DNA of 64,000 nucleotides from Whalleya microplaca (Eukaryota; Ascomycota; Sordariomycetes; Xylariales; Xylariaceae): positions 1-64,000 of the forward strand of contig MU385782.1 of NCBI GenBank assembly GCA_022497155.1, in the 5' to 3' direction. Each line of letters opens with the position of its first letter. Position 1 is the stretch's first letter. The notes below the pieces were generated by a model. It made no database searches. It was not told the DNA's origin and saw only the letters and a list, made by a program, of their open reading frames with translations. This document shows positions 22,896 through 33,872 of this stretch, piece by piece. Position numbers and translations under genes: made by a program.

Positions 22896-24521
22896 TAAGG
22901 CCAGCGTCTGTTGCATGTCACATGTGCACCTGCCAAAGCTCCAATGCTTCCCGATCCTGGTCTTTCGCCCCCTTTGTGTCTCCCAATAATTGAATCAGAG
23001 TAAGCACCTTCATTCCAAAGAGAGCTAGCTGCTATAATAATGCATTGTCTCTATTTTCAATAATTGGTTTGTAGCTGTATCTCATTGCTGCATTGAAAAT
23101 GCTTTTTTTTCCTTTGCGACTCGGTCTCTTCTACATGTAGGTAGACGAGCAGCCTCGTCCAATAATAGCAACGATAGTCTCGACACGCTCTTAGTCTAAT
23201 CGCGGACATGACAGGCAGACAGGGTCCATTGTTTCAGCAAGCGCATTCGTCTCAAGGCACCGGGATCGCCTTAACTCTCCGGTCTCGAATCAGACAGAGT
23301 ACTACTCACTACTCTCCCTTAAATAATAGTATATTGATGGGGGTCTCGAAGATCTTCTGACCTAAAGATATTCTGAAGGGAACTAAACTACACTTTTCTA
23401 TTCTACCAGGCTGCTTACAGGTCCTTGAGAAAATTACAGAGTTTATTTATCAAGCTTCATTTATTCAGTCTCTTTATGTCACATGTCAGCTATAGCATAT
23501 GACCAACTTCCGCATTACACGGCATGAACCCCCTTTTTGCTCTATGATAGTCATGAGCCTTGTACTTTAAATACTCAGTAGGCATCCCCTATAAGTTGCG
23601 CGGCTACATCGTCAAATCTCCTGAGACCCTGTTAAGGTCCTAATTGAATCCCTGAAGTTAGACTAGATATGGTACGAAGGAAATCGACAATGGATAACTC
23701 TTCAAAGCTGAAGTTTACTCTCAAAGAGTCTGGAGATTAGCTCTAAGACTTCGATGAGCATCTCATATAGCAAAAAGGGGTATCTAACACCATGTATTGT
23801 ATAATTAGTAGTTATCATGCATATGCCACAGCTGTTACGACATTTTATAATATTCGGGACACAGTAATTACTGAACTTAAAAACAAGAGATCAACTGTAA
23901 CCACATACTTAAACACAGCGATTAGACAATTAAGCTTCACACAGCTGTAAGGCACCAACTCCCCGTATCTCTTATAGGCTTATTACAGAATATCATGGAT
24001 ATCTAATCGCCCCAGGCAAGCACTATCCCACGGTCCAATGCAACTATACCCAACCCATCAAGTAGGTAGGCCATTTTACACAACTCGCATAATGCCGATT
24101 TTCGTATTTCCCGTTCTAAAGCCAACCATCTCATCTCGTCTATCGAGCCACGGTCAATTAATCCCATCTATCTGCCTGACTTAGACCATGTGCATCCCTA
24201 TGTTTCCAGATGTGTGACCCTAACGCCGGCAGATTCGGACTGGCTGAACTTCTCCTTTTCCAGGGTACATTGTAAAACTACCAAGTCTAATCCTGAGGCG
24301 TCTGGTTCTTACTAGGAGGGTAGTAGTAGCCATGCATATCTTGGCTCTAGACCCCGCGGTCAGGTCCCGGCCCTCACCCTCTTCGTGCCTCGGGAACCTT
24401 CCGCTCCTCCGCTGGCATGGCCGGCCGAGGCTCCTGACTCTGCGCTCTCGGCCCTCCTCCTCCTCCGTGCCTCACGAACCCGCCGCTCCTCCTCCAAGAT
24501 CGCCGACTCCACATCCCGCGC
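22896..24521. other. Gene-free spacer
   Basis: About 1.6 kb between the putative MITE and the 3' end of the Shg1-like gene. It has only short broken ORFs and moderately AT-rich composition. I see no gene. Confidence 0.5.
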
Positions 24522-27283
24522 CTAGCGGGGACTTCGGCTCCTTCTCCGACTGCGGCTGCGATCCCGTCTGCTGCGTCTCGACTCGATGCTCCTATCCCTC
24601 CTGTCTCTGTCCCGTCGGGACTCCGTGCTTCTGTCCCTCCGGCTTCGCACCGGATCCCTAGCGCGGTCCCGGTCTCTATCCCGGTCGCGGTCCCGGTCTC
24701 TGTCACGATCTCGACCAGCGTCCCCGCGGTATCGATCATGAGACCGACGGCGTTCGCGACTGCGGTCTCGATCACGACTCCGGTTGCGCTCACGGTCGCG
24801 ATGGCGGCTACGGCTACGCGATCTGCTCCGCCGGCGCACATCTCTATCCCTGTCCCTATCGCGGTCTCTATCCTTGTCTCTATCCCGCCGATCGTCCCTG
24901 TCCCGATCGCGCTCACGGTACGTATCCGCCACCGGGCGCCTCTCCGGCTCCCTCGTCCGCTCACGCTCGCGGTCGCGGTCGCCAGGCCGGTAGCGATCGA
25001 TCTCATCCGGTGCGCGCGACCTCTTGACGTCGGGCGAGCGGTCGCCGGTGCTCCGCTTGTCGTCGAGGCCGGGAATGGGCAGGCCCTTTTCGCGCGCCGC
25101 GGCCTGCGCCTTAAGGTAGGCCTTGGCTTCCATCTCGCGCTTCTTGATCTCGCCCTGCTTCCAGGCCTCGGCGTCCGTGAGTTCCGTTTTGCTAGAAGTA
25201 ACCGGTCGGGAGCGGGAGCGGCTCTTACGGTCGCGGTCTTTCTCGCGGGGTTTTTCTCTGTCTCTGTCTCGTTCCCGTTCTCTATCACGTTCGCGGTCGC
25301 GATCCTTGTCCTTATCCTTATCGGCGTCTCGACTGCGTGCTCGTCTAGTAGTCGATCTGCTGCGCGGTCGGCGATCAGACCGCAAGCGCGAGCGACTTCG
25401 GTCACGTCTCTCAGTTCGAGGTCGGGGAGAGCGAGATCGATCTTTTCGGTCATCTCGTCGAACAGGACGGGCGCGCGAACGGCTGCGCTCACGCTTGTCT
25501 CGGTCTTCTCTAGCACGTGATCGACTACGTTCCCTCCGCTCTGGCTTATACCGATCTCGCGAGCGGCTTTTCTCCTTGCGTTCAACCCGAGCTCGGGAAC
25601 GGCTCCGCTCAGGCCTAGTGCGACTAGACCGCACACGAGAACGGCTTCGATCTCGCTGTCCGGGTCGATAGAAGTCCCTATCCCTCTCTCTTTCCCGTTC
25701 ACGATCTCTAGAGCGGCTGCGGTCCCTGCGAACTGATCGGTGCCTTGATTTGCTTCTGTCTCTTCTGTCCGATTTTCCATGCGAACGACTGCGCTCTCGA
25801 ACGCTATCGCGATGTTTACGATCTTCTCTGCTACGCGATCGACCGCGAGGATGTCGAGATGGTGTCGGACTGGGTCGTCGTTCGTCCTTGGCTTTAGTAT
25901 CCTTGACATCTTTGGAGTCCTTGGTTTCTCTAGTCTCTATGGTTTCCTTTGACTCTTTGGATGGCTTTACCTCCTTTGCACTCTTTTCTTCGTTTGTCGT
26001 CGTCGTCGTCGAATCTTTAGCGTCGGGTTTCGCAAGCTCGGTGATTTTCTTGGCATCCGTAGCTTTGGTAGACTCGCGACGGATAGGCTGGATAGCAGAT
26101 GCAGGCTTCGTCCTTCTAGGAGGCGGCGCAAGCGCTTGGTCAATTTCGAGCTCTGGTTGTTTGGCACTGCCTCTCTTGCTCTCTCGTAAAAGATCCGCAA
26201 GAGCTTCCCGTTCAAGTCGTTCGTGATCCTCCTTACTAAGCTGTTTCTTCAGCTCTTCGGGTTTGCCGTGTTCTCTGTCGTCTCTGGAGCGTTCGCGGCG
26301 TCGTCGTTCTCTACTATCGCGGCGGCGGCTTCGGTCACGGTCCCTATCACGGTCTCGGTCATGATGACGTGATCTCTCCCTAGACCGATGTCTCGATCTG
26401 CTTCTAGATCTGCGCCGGTCTCTGTCGGTTTCTTTGCCTCTATCGCGTTCTCTGGCCCGGCGGCGTTCCTCTCTTTCCTTTTCTCTTTCACGCTCGCGCT
26501 CTTCCTCCTTCTTCTCACGCTCGCGGCGTCGAGCGTCCCGTTCCTCCTTCCGCTGGGCCTCAGCCTTCTCGAGCTCGCGCTCTCTCTCGCGTTCTCGTTT
26601 CTTCCTTTCCTCCCGTTCAATCTTGCGCTTCTCCTCTAATATCTGTTCCTCCTTGGCCCGCAGCTCTCGTCGAATGCGGTCACGCTCTTCCAGCTTCTGT
26701 GTTGACTCGGCGGCGTATTCTCCATCTGTCTTCGACCCACGGATCTGTTCCTCTTCTGCGGCATCGGCACCGATCTCAGCCTTGCGTAACTCGCGCATGC
26801 GCGTTTCGATCGCGTTTACATCGATAAGTTGGTCGATGACATCCTCGGCTTTCTGGTAGACACCAGATCGATCGAGGGCGCCGTCGATCAGAGCGGCAGC
26901 CTTCCGGCGCTCGAGGGTAAGGAGCTGGGAAGGATTACGTTCGACCTCTTGCTCGGCAACCTCGATGATGGATTTCGTGACCTGAGCTTCGTAGTCCTGC
27001 GTAGCGGATATCATATAAGCGAATGGTCACCTATCTAGGTAGGGACGCTAGTAACAGTAACACTCACACTTTGCTCGAACTTCTCCCAGACCTGCTTGCG
27101 GATTGCATCGTAGCCACCCTTCTTCTTGAAGCTGTGAGCCAGGCCCTCGATGGCCGATCGCGTGGCAGACGTCAGAGGCAGATCCGAGCCCTTGAACTTT
27201 CTAGGTGCGAGGGCTGCAGCTCCAGGTCCAGACGTTGGGATAGGCGTTGGCTCTGCGGACGTCATGGTCGCGGCGGAGGCCAT
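24522..27283 (-). CDS. SHG1: COMPASS component Shg1-like protein with long RS/RD/RE tail
   Basis: Exon 1 (27283-27068) and exon 2 (26996-24522) give 896 residues around a 71-nt intron (GTGAGT donor). The N-terminal ~150 residues match the Shg1/BOD1 family: GLAHSFKKKGGYDAIRKQVW, then a stretch ending ERNPSQLLTLERRKAAALID, then SGVYQKAEDVIDQLID. A charged coiled-coil region (ELRAKEEQILEEKRKIEREE) follows. About 700 residues then consist mostly of Arg, Asp, Ser, Glu and Lys, many as RS, RD and RSRSR runs, like SR splicing proteins. In yeast, Shg1 is a small non-essential subunit of the Set1 H3K4 methyltransferase complex. The tail is not part of yeast Shg1 and its role is unknown. Long antisense ORFs here are shadows of the repetitive codons. 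Confidence 0.82.
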
Positions 27284-27780
27284 AAGGCCCGCGATGAAAG
27301 ATTATTTGGATGAGAAACTGGTCATCAAACTAGAAAGGCGGAGAGAGAGATTACTATTGGAGAGAATTTATGTCATTTGGAGGACAAGTTGGATAGAAGT
27401 CGCTGAAGGAATCAGATTGAATGAAGCATTAATGAAGCGAGTGTAATTTCCAAGTTGGAAAGGTGAACGGGGATTTGCGTCGATGCATATTGGGGAAATC
27501 CAATCAACTGCAGAAGGAGCAACTGGGCTGCTGGGCTGCAGCTGGCGTCGCGTTTCCTAATGGTCCGTGCGCATATCCGACCCCTGTCAGCCCAACATCG
27601 TAGTGGGCAGCTTCGATCCACAACTGAACTTCACATTAACAAGCCTCCATCACCACCCATCGCCTCGACCCCCGACAATCAGCCTGTCGTCAATTGAGGC
27701 CACTTTGACAACCTGTGCCTCACGAAGCAAGAAATACACGAACCGCCCATTGAGGCCTACCTCCACTCTCAACCATCGCA
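27284..27780. promoter_or_regulatory. Divergent promoter region (Shg1-like / small mitochondrial protein)
   Basis: 497 bp separate the two start codons of genes read away from each other. No specific factor site is claimed. Confidence 0.45.
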
Positions 27781-28145
27781 ATGGTGCACAGGGCCATCTT
27801 CTGGGCAGGCTTCGGTAAGACCCCCGAACCTCCAGATCCCACCAACTGCCTACCTACGAGCCCACACACCCCCAATCCGATCTCTCCAGTGGTATCTAAC
27901 ACGCGAATATAGGCATAACTGTCCGCTTCTGGCAACTGGGCCTGGAGATGCGCCCGTGGTTCCACCGGTCGTCGCTGTATGCGTACCCGGTGTTCGCCGG
28001 AGTCGGTGCCAGCTTCGGATACTGGCTGCAGGGCGTTGACGACAGGCAAACCGCCATATTGGAGGACCGGAAACAGTCTATCCTCGAGAAGAGGGCGCGG
28101 AAGGCGGCGAGGGATGCGCAGAAGGCCGAAGCTGAGTCTTCGTGA
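27781..28145 (+). CDS. Small mitochondrial membrane protein, probably a complex I accessory subunit
   Basis: Exon 1 (27781-27814) and exon 2 (27913-28145) give 88 residues. A 98-nt intron splits a Gly codon (GTAAGA donor, acceptor atatag). The protein starts MVHRAIFWAGFGITVRFWQL, has a second hydrophobic stretch ending in GVGASFGYWLQGVDDRQ, and ends in a basic, Ala-rich helix (KQSILEKRARKAARDAQKAE). The size and layout resemble small fungal NADH:ubiquinone oxidoreductase accessory subunits (NUXM or NDUFB4 type). I recall the family only approximately, so the complex I assignment is tentative. The gene is convergent with the eIF2B delta gene. Confidence 0.75.
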
Positions 28146-28418
28146 GGGATATTTTACGCTGGAGCAGATGTACATACATATACAAAAGCTACGGCGTGAT
28201 AGTAGAGGGCAACAAGCAAGCAATCACCAAAAAAACACACACATTCAATTGACAAATACAGAGGGTACAATTCTATACAGTCCACGGTTTTTGGCTATGC
28301 TCAGGGCATAGAAAGCTTGGTATTCAGGATTTCTGAATAGATCGATCACAAGGCCTAGCTAGTGCTGAGGTCCATCTAGCTAATTACTTCTGCTCCTCTC
28401 AAGCTCTCAAGTCCACTT

Positions 28419-29881
28419 CTAGTTAGACTCTTCGAGCTTCCGCAGGAGATCAGGCACTGAAGTCGGCTCCACGCTCCCCAGCTCCGTGATGACGAGCGAT
28501 AGGTATCTATCCAACGTAGTGTCGTACAGCAGCCGGAAAGCCAGCCCCGAGCTGCGTTCGGGATCGATCTCGTTGTACGTGAGGGAGTCTGTCGAGACCC
28601 GCTCGGTGATGTTGATCGTCTCGCAGAGCACCAGGAGCGGTATCTCTAGCTCCTTGGCCGCGATGGCGAGGTCGCACGTGCCGGACCGTCCGTACATGGA
28701 GCCGTTGTTGAACATGGACTCGGCCCCGACTAGAACCCTGGTGGCACGCGCAATGTACCACCTCAAACCACCAAGATCTCCGCTATACGAAACCCTGATT
28801 CCCTCTGCGGTCAGCGTCTTCGCCAGCGTCTGGCCCTTCCTCTCATACGGATCATCAATGATAATGACCGAAAATCTCTTTCCAGCAATCTGGTGAGCAT
28901 GCAGCAGGGCATGTTCAACAATAGAACTCCGTCCAAATGTTAATACAACATCGTCGTCCTGGATCTTCTCGGCGGCCTTCTCGGTAATGACTAGATCGGC
29001 CATGCTGACTCGCTCTTGTATAAAGTTGTCTATGCTGCTGCAGAGCTGCTTCTTGGCTTCGATCTCGGGCACATCCGGATCGATTTTGCTGACCTGTAGC
29101 TTGAGCCACCGGATTGCATTCCCCATCGAGAAGCACATCGGCCGGCATGCAGTAAGGTACTCGATCTGAGGGTTCAGGACATGTGGTGTCAGATGCCGTG
29201 CAAGAGTATTCCCAGGAGGCGTATTATATGAATCGATAACCTAGTTAAATGTAAGTATATGAGTTTCAAAAATCAGGTTCTTATAACGCGAGTATCGTTT
29301 ACCTTTTTGAAGGCGAGTAATGTAGCCTTAAGTCGCATAATACTCTCATCGATCGTGAACGTAGCCATCTGCTGCCCCAGCGCCAAGACAGTCGGATGGA
29401 CGTCCTTATCCGCATTCGTGATCGGCATCCGCTTCGCCATCGAGAGGTGGCTGAAGCACTCGGGCACCGTGAGCTTGGGCTCCTTGGGAACAGCCGACGG
29501 GGAAGGTCCCTTCGACACGGCCCCCTTGCCCGCGCCGCCCGACCCAGTCGAGTGAGCAACATCCTGCTTGCCCTTCTGCTTGCCCCCCTTCGCCTCGCCC
29601 GCCGATGGGCCCTGGGGACCGGGTGCCGCTGCAGCGGCGTCTCCCTTCGCGACGTCCTTCGAGGTCTTCGCCTGCGCGCGCCTCGCTGCCTTTTCTGCCT
29701 TCGCTTTCGCCTTCAACGCCGCTCCCGAGAGCTTCTCCGGGTTGGAAGCTGCTGCCGCAGGTGCTGCTGCAGCTGCGGCATTCTTCTCATTCTTTGAGGC
29801 CGCTTGGGGTTGAGTATTTTCAGGCTTCTTGGCTGGCTGCGGAGTGGCCTCCGGAGGAGAGCCGTTCGTCTCTGTAGACAT
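28419..29881 (-). CDS. GCD2: Translation initiation factor eIF2B subunit delta
   Basis: Exon 1 (29881-29303) and exon 2 (29240-28419) give 466 residues. The 62-nt intron (GTAAAC donor, aactag acceptor) joins LLAFKK to VIDSYNTPPG. An Ala/Lys-rich N-terminal tail of ~130 residues precedes the conserved IF-2B fold: PECFSHLSMAKRMPITNADK, the C-terminal lobe with DDVVLTFGRSSIVEHALLHA, YSGDLGGLRWYIARATRVLV, GAESMFNNGSMYGRSGT and CETINITERVSTDSLTYNEI. The delta subunit belongs to the regulatory part of the eIF2B decamer that recharges eIF2 with GTP and senses phosphorylated eIF2 alpha. The length is at the short end for the family, because the N-terminal tail is variable. Its promoter is shared with dihydroxyacetone kinase. 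Confidence 0.93.
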
Positions 29882-30692
29882 GACGGAAGATGCGTCGTCA
29901 CTGTGCCACCACGAGCCTAGCCAAGGAGATCCGCAACAATTAAGAGCGCGAAATAAATAGAGGATGCGCGAGTACATGCGCTTTGGGCGGCTCAGGTATA
30001 TAAAAAAATCAAGAAATTCTGACCGGACGAACTTAAAATGGTGTGAGATTGCGCCCTGGGAAAGGTTAGTCCACACGAAAGTGAATAATAAGATCTAGGT
30101 AGTGTGAGTCGCCGATTGGATTTGACTCACAACTAACGTAACGTGGGGTACTTTGTAACAAAAAGTAGGTACAGGGGATAAATTGAAATTTTGTGGCTCT
30201 CGCCCAGCCACAAGAGCCAAGCCCGCGGGTCCTAGCGCTGCAACGGCACCAGCCACAGCATCCACCCCTAGGGCTTGTTCCTTTTTGCAGCTCTGCTGAC
30301 CATTCCATCATCCATTAATCATCCCCGCCATAGCTAGGAACGTGATATGCTCGGCGTCCAATAGGCATCATCTACCGCGTTTCCGACCCCAAGCCTCCCA
30401 AGGAACACCGAGGAAGAAATGGGGGAGAACCCCGCCCTGCTAAGGGGCGAGCTTCGACGACTATTGATTAATCATGCAGTACAGGTCACGATACATGTAT
30501 GATTTTCTTGTTGAAGATTAGAGTTCCACTATCGTCTCCTCATTTGTACATGTAGGTATAAAGTAGGAGTCCAAACGCAGAGAACCTTTCTCTTGACCAT
30601 CTTCCGTTCTGCTCTGTTCATGCTTTGAATTTTGCTTCTGCAAACCCGTGAAACTCTTCCCCCATCACCCGGTGGCGCTCCTCCTCCTCACG
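29882..30692. promoter_or_regulatory. Divergent promoter region (eIF2B delta / dihydroxyacetone kinase)
   Basis: 811 bp between two start codons on opposite strands. CCAAT-type sequences are visible (gattgg near 30115, tccaat near 30357) and could bind the fungal HAP complex, but such short motifs are weak evidence. Confidence 0.4.
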
Positions 30693-32535
30693 ATGTCTAC
30701 CCGGCATTTCATCAACGACCCCACCCAGCTGGTGAACTCGGCTCTGCAAAGCCTGACCTTCACCAACCCGTCCCTGGCGCTAGATGTAGAAAATAAAGTC
30801 ATCTACCGGCGGCCCAACAAGGCGGTGCCGACCCAAGTCTCCTTGATCAGCGGCGGCGGCAGCGGGCACGAGCCCTCCTTCGGCGCCTTCGTGGGGTCCG
30901 GGCTGCTGTCGGCCGCCGTGGCGGGCACCATCTTCGCGTCGCCCAGCACGGAGCAGATCCGCAAGGCGATCACGTCGCGCGTCGAGCACGACCGCGGCGT
31001 GCTCGTCACCGTCATGAACTACACGGGCGACGTGCTCAACTTCGGCGTCGCCGTCGAGAAGGCCAAGGCCATCGGCCTCGACGTCGAGATGGTCGTCGTC
31101 GGCGACGACGTCGGCGTCGGGCGGGAACGCGGCGGCAAGGTCGGGCGCAGAGGCATTGCGGGCACCGTCCTCGTGCACAAGATCTCCGGCGCGCTCGCGG
31201 CCCAGGGCGCCCCTCTCGAGCAGGTCTACAAGGTCGCGAAGCTCACCGCGGATAACCTGGTGAGCGTCGGCGCCAGTCTCGCGCACGTCCATGTCCCGGG
31301 CAGAGAACGCGTGGATCCCGCGTCCGCCGATAACCTAGCGGATGGCGAGGTGGAGATCGGCATGGGTATTCACAATGAGAAGGGGTCGCAGAGAGGCAAA
31401 TTGGAGCTCCCGGCACTGGTGAGCACGATGCTGGCGCAACTTCTTGATCAGAATGATAAGGATCGAGCCTTCCTCAATGTCAACTCCAACGAGATTGTGT
31501 TGATGGTCAACAATCTTGGAGGCGTCAGTGTCCTCGAATTAGGTGGTATCACGGCAGAGGTCGTGAAACAGCTCCAATCATCTTGGGGTATTCAGCCTGT
31601 CAGGGTCTTGAGCGGAACGTATATGACGAGTCTCAATGGACTCGGGTTTAGCATCACGTTGCTGAATGTGGTTAACACGGATATTGGTGGACCAAGTATG
31701 ATCCAGCTATTGGATTACCCCTGCGAGGCTACTGGCTGGTCAGCACCGATAGCAAAAGCAACTTGGGAAGCGAAGAACACCGCCATTAGAAAATTCACAT
31801 TAGAATCTGGCCTGAGAATCAAGCCTACCGGATTGAAGGCCGACGCCACTGCAATGAACGAGGCTCTCACTTCAGGACTCCAAGCTATTATAGCGGTAGA
31901 GCCGGAGGTGACAAAATACGACACTGTCGTTGGAGATGGCGACTGTGGTATCGGCCTGAAACGTGGCGCCGAAGGTAAGTCGATTCTACAGTCCCCGATC
32001 ACTAGGGTCGAGGGTCGAAAGCTAACATGAAGCAGCCATTCTCGACCACTTGAAAGCAGAGCCTCCGACGGGAGATATCGTCTTCGACGTTTCTTATATC
32101 GTCCCGGTGGTTGAGACTGCCATGGACGGCACCTCCGGTGCACTCTTCTCCATCTTCCTCAACTCGCTCGTACACTCGCTTCGCGTACTTCCACCAGGCG
32201 AAGCTTCAACGGAAACTTGGGCTAGTGCCTTGAAGCAGAGCAGCGAGGCGCTGGCGAAATACACCCCAGCTAAGCCGGGAGACCGCACGTTCATAGACGC
32301 CTTGTATCCGTTTGTAGAGGCCCTCAAGAAAACAGGCAGCCTCAAGGAAGCCGCTGAAGCAGCCAAGAAAGGTGCCGAGGGCACGAAGGGAATGAAAGCT
32401 AGCTTAGGCCGAGCGGTGTATGTTGGCGGGTCTGGGTTTGAAGAGGTACCAGATCCTGGTGCTTGGGGATTGGCGAGCTTTTTCCTGGGGTTAGCTGGGC
32501 TCAAATCGGACGAGGAAGGCTGGGAAGCTATATAA
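30693..32535 (+). CDS. DAK1: Dihydroxyacetone kinase
   Basis: Exon 1 (30693-31974) and exon 2 (32036-32535) give 593 residues, as expected for single-chain ATP-dependent Dak enzymes (~580-610). The 61-nt intron has GTAAGT, a gctaac branch site and a cag acceptor. ATG at 30693 (MSTRHFINDP) is the natural start. The DhaK-like half has GGGSGHEPSF (55-63) and GMGIHNEKG, whose His covalently binds dihydroxyacetone in the family. The DhaL-like half has the ATP/Mg site YDTVVGDGDCGIGLKRG, then MDGTSGALFSIFL and DRTFIDAL. It phosphorylates dihydroxyacetone or glyceraldehyde in cytosolic glycerol catabolism and detoxification. Codon use is strikingly GC-ending in the first ~600 bases and ordinary afterwards. 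Confidence 0.96.
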
Positions 32536-32831
32536 TCGGTGGTGTTCACCTGCGACATTTGTATGATATAATGAGGCGTATTGATGATCAAATTTCATAG
32601 TATTTGTGGTATCTGTACTTCACTTCTTCCAACAGCCATAGTAATTTTATAGCTTGCGTATCCATTCCGGTCATTTCACTCACCGCCATCATAGCAATAA
32701 GTGTGAAGGACTAGCTAAATTAGTCGTGCGTCTTGACAATTATCATCTCGTCCATCTGCGACTGTATACAACAGACGAGCTACCCCAGATCGATTTATAC
32801 TGCAAAACAGTCTCCTTCACACAATACTGAT

Positions 32832-33382
32832 CTAGCTGAGCAAGACCAAAATAACAGAGTCACCCCGTAGGAACCTATGAAAAATGCAATATTAGTATCA
32901 TGCAAACCGAGTCGCGGAAAATATCGATGAGAACGTACATCTTGCTGATGAACCGATCCTTGTTGACGGGTCTCCCCTTCTTGCCATTTGCCAACCTCGG
33001 CGTCTCCGTCCACATCTCCTTCACGTTCTCCAGCACCATGTTGCAATGTCTGTCGAAGGCCTTGACGCGGGCCAGCAGCTTGCGATTGTTGCGGATAGAA
33101 ATAAGGACTTGCGTATGACTTCGGACGGCGGTTTGGAGGATCGATAGAGGGCCTGCACTGAACTCGTGCTCCTCGAGGAGCGAGATCTCATACTCTCTGT
33201 TTCGCGGGTTAGCCTAGGTTGGAACCGAGGGGTTGTTGATGTGGGATGGGGAGGGAGGCGTACGTCAATTCATTGCGTGGCTTGGTGAGAAGCTCCCTAA
33301 TTACAACGCGTTAGATGATATTCATTCAACAAATAGTCGGGAGTTTGGAGTCTGCAGCTTACTGGATCTTTGCGTCGGCCAT
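32832..33382 (-). CDS. SMD2: Small nuclear ribonucleoprotein Sm D2
   Basis: Four exons, 33382-33363, 33296-33264, 33196-32939 and 32874-32832, give 117 residues, the normal length. Joins restore the highly conserved sequence: [56 protein letters not shown] (Sm1 motif), [36 protein letters not shown] (Sm2 motif). SmD2 is part of the heptameric Sm ring on spliceosomal U1, U2, U4 and U5 snRNAs. Three introns in a 354-nt coding sequence, one after only 20 nt, are typical for this gene in fungi. The last residues are short (LVLLS). Confidence 0.96.
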
Positions 33383-33872
33383 CTTCAATGTTGCCGTGTG
33401 CTGCTGTTGTGACAGAATGGCGGGCTAGAAAGAAGGCAAGGCTGAAAATACAAAGTATTTATTGGCCCAGGGTGCTAAAGATGGAAATGTTAAAACAGGA
33501 ATCCTCGGTGAAGGTAGAGTTATGTAATCCGGGAGGGAAATAAACCTCCAGCCGGAAGAGTCTTATTGGCTGTTCACCTGATTGGTTACCGTTATCAAGC
33601 TGCCCAGGTGGCCCGGGCTTTCAACAGGACCCGATGCCAAGACTTCGGTACGAAGTACCTACCTAGCCTAACCAATGATAAGCAGCTCGCATACCTAGGT
33701 ACATGTATAATCCGTACTGCGGGACAAGTTCCGCAAGCTCGAGAATTTGAGGCCTCGGATTTGATGCTGCTAGCTCTAACAGTACTCAAATGGAAAATTC
33801 GACTTTAGGTCATTGAAGCTCTCAGCCTCGTTTCCTCGATGCGCATTTGATACCCTCGTGCGTATTGATTAG
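33383..33872. promoter_or_regulatory. Divergent promoter region (SmD2 / HIBYL-CoA hydrolase)
   Basis: 490 bp between the two start codons. It contains three CCAAT-type boxes (attgg near 33568 and 33584, ccaat near 33673). These are candidate HAP-complex sites by motif only. Confidence 0.45.

Noticed and set aside
24374..25909. Long minus-strand ORF of 511 codons and several long plus-strand ORFs (24738-25520, 25123-25671, 25750-26226)
   Set aside because: They lie over the Arg/Asp/Ser/Glu repeat tail of the Shg1-like gene. Repetitive codons without stops in other frames create shadows, and the translated sequences are low complexity.
30780..31292. 170-codon minus-strand ORF
   Set aside because: Antisense of the GC-rich first part of dihydroxyacetone kinase.
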